Part shown: piece after piece, positions 42,589-43,289 of the stretch
Position numbering within the stretch: the stretch's first letter is position 1
Layout of the letters: each line of letters begins with the position of its first letter
Source: a bacterium
GTDB taxonomy: Bacteria > Pseudomonadota > Gammaproteobacteria > UBA6186 > Azoamicaceae
DNA length: 43,289 bases
Direction of reading: 5' to 3'
Assembly (NCBI GenBank): GCA_027364575.1
Contig: DAHXPC010000015.1
Span: forward strand, 1 to 43,289
Position numbers and translations under genes: made by a program
The notes under the pieces: model-generated
Databases searched by the model: none
What the model saw: the letters and a program-made list of their open reading frames with translations, nothing else
What the model was told of the DNA's origin: nothing

Positions 42589-43289
42589 TTATTGAGCACT
42601 TGCTTTACGCAATTGTAAGCTCTTAAGTTTACCTTGCTCATCGCCACTTTTGGCAGCCTGCTCATACCAATGTAAGGCTTTTTCTGGAACTTTTGCTACC
42701 CCATCCCCTTTTTCTAACATGGTGGCAAGGTTCATCATGCCCCGAACATGGCCCGAGGTTGCCGCTTGTAAGAAATGTTGATAGGCCGCAGGCTTATCTT
42801 GTTTAACCCCTGCTAGGCCTTTTAATAAAAAGAATCCCATATTAGTATGTGCTCTAGGATATCCTTTAGAGGAGGACTTTTCATACTCAGCATAAGCTTC
42901 TATTAATTTGCCTGCTTGCTCAAACTGCACCCCTTTTTGGTAAATAGCTTCAGCGCTTAATTCTACCACCGGCTGATAATTCTCTAGAATTTCAATAATT
43001 TTTTTAAGGTGAGGCCGGTGTTTAGGATTTGGGTTCCAACAGGCTTGAATTAATTCTACCAGTGGCAAAGGTGTCTCTTTAGGAATAATTTCTCGTTTAC
43101 CTTGCAAGACATGCTCTACAATCTCACCATCTCTTTTAGGTGAGGTATATTGAGCATACGGCCTTTTATTGCTCACAATCTCCCACAATATCATGCCATA
43201 ACTATAAACATCGGATTCTGGGTTATAAAGCGCATTTTGGGCTAAGCATTCCGGTGCTTGCCATTCGAGTGCGGAGCTACTTTCATGAA
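42589..43289 (-). CDS. protein kinase-Sel1 repeat protein (5' part outside window)
   Basis: The frame is open to the window edge, so the N-terminal part is missing. The visible part begins in the kinase activation segment (LEWQAPECLAQNALYNPESD, APE motif), continues with VYSYGMILWEIVSNKRPYAQ and VELIQACWNPNPKHRPHLKK (kinase end), then two to three Sel1 repeats (AHTNMGFFLLKGLAGVKQDK, GMMNLATMLEKGDGVAKVPE). It lies 39 bases upstream of the Sel1-kinase gene, in the same frame. Catalytic residues cannot be seen. Domain order is the reverse of its neighbour. Confidence 0.85.
   Translation of the reverse strand, partial: HESSSALEWQAPECLAQNALYNPESDVYSYGMILWEIVSNKRPYAQYTSPKRDGEIVEHVLQGKREIIPKETPLPLVELIQACWNPNPKHRPHLKKIIEILENYQPVVELSAEAIYQKGVQFEQAGKLIEAYAEYEKSSSKGYPRAHTNMGFFLLKGLAGVKQDKPAAYQHFLQAATSGHVRGMMNLATMLEKGDGVAKVPEKALHWYEQAAKSGDEQGKLKSLQLRKASAQ

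Noticed and set aside
1..43289. tRNA genes, rRNA genes and CRISPR arrays
   Set aside because: I saw no T-loop GGTTCRA-type sequences in tRNA context, no rRNA signatures and no regularly spaced repeats; a covariance-model search would be needed to exclude a small RNA gene.

Overview
The window looks like the chromosome of an intracellular or host-associated gammaproteobacterium of the Legionellales type (Legionella, Coxiella, Berkiella and relatives). Evidence: a gammaproteobacterial fatty-acid cluster (rpmF-plsX-fabH-fabD-fabG-acpP-fabF-mltG-tmk-holB); a Rickettsia-type 17-kDa glycine-zipper lipoprotein; SMR, PEBP and BON genes; and many eukaryotic-like domains (leucine-rich repeats, ankyrin repeats, Sel1 repeats, tyrosine-kinase-like protein kinases, a caspase-fold peptidase signature). 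The genus is inferred from content, not proven.

Region 1 (1-9.4 kb) is an accessory, decaying island. It holds the tail of an IS630-type transposase, a dead IS30 transposase, and an IS3-family (IS2-group) element with recognisable ends, a frameshift site and a nonsense mutation. Between the IS30 and IS3 elements lie three effector-like genes: a clan CD peptidase-like protein, an LRR protein and a TraB/GumN-like protein. Right beside the IS3 element is a 46-codon remnant of an ATP-dependent DNA ligase. A YfdX-family secreted protein, a truncated BON gene and about 0.9 kb of non-coding debris follow.

Region 2 (9.4-24.9 kb) is ordinary small-operon chromosome: a triple-BON protein, a stand-alone receiver domain, a SemiSWEET, an mdtJI spermidine exporter pair, a diguanylate cyclase, a rhomboid protease, an orphan 89-aa gene with its own promoter and terminator, an MscS channel, alr and fabV, a UmuD-like protein with an unusual N-terminal extension, a bcp-HIT-CDF operon, three lipoproteins, a DEDDh exonuclease and a YbhB-type protein.

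Region 3 (25-40 kb, all minus strand) is the lipid/cell-wall/replication cluster. A strong promoter precedes rpmF, and transcription would run through plsX, fabH, fabD, fabG, acpP, fabF, mltG, tmk and holB. The usual downstream partners pilZ and tatD are separated from holB by about 5.7 kb carrying an ankyrin gene (overlapping holB by 4 bases), a head-GIN protein, an 891-aa orphan and corA. The cluster's enoyl reductase function is probably supplied by fabV in region 2.

Region 4 (40-43.3 kb) has two tandem kinase/Sel1 genes with opposite domain order: kinase-Sel1 (cut by the window edge) followed by Sel1-linker-kinase. Both are candidate translocated effectors.
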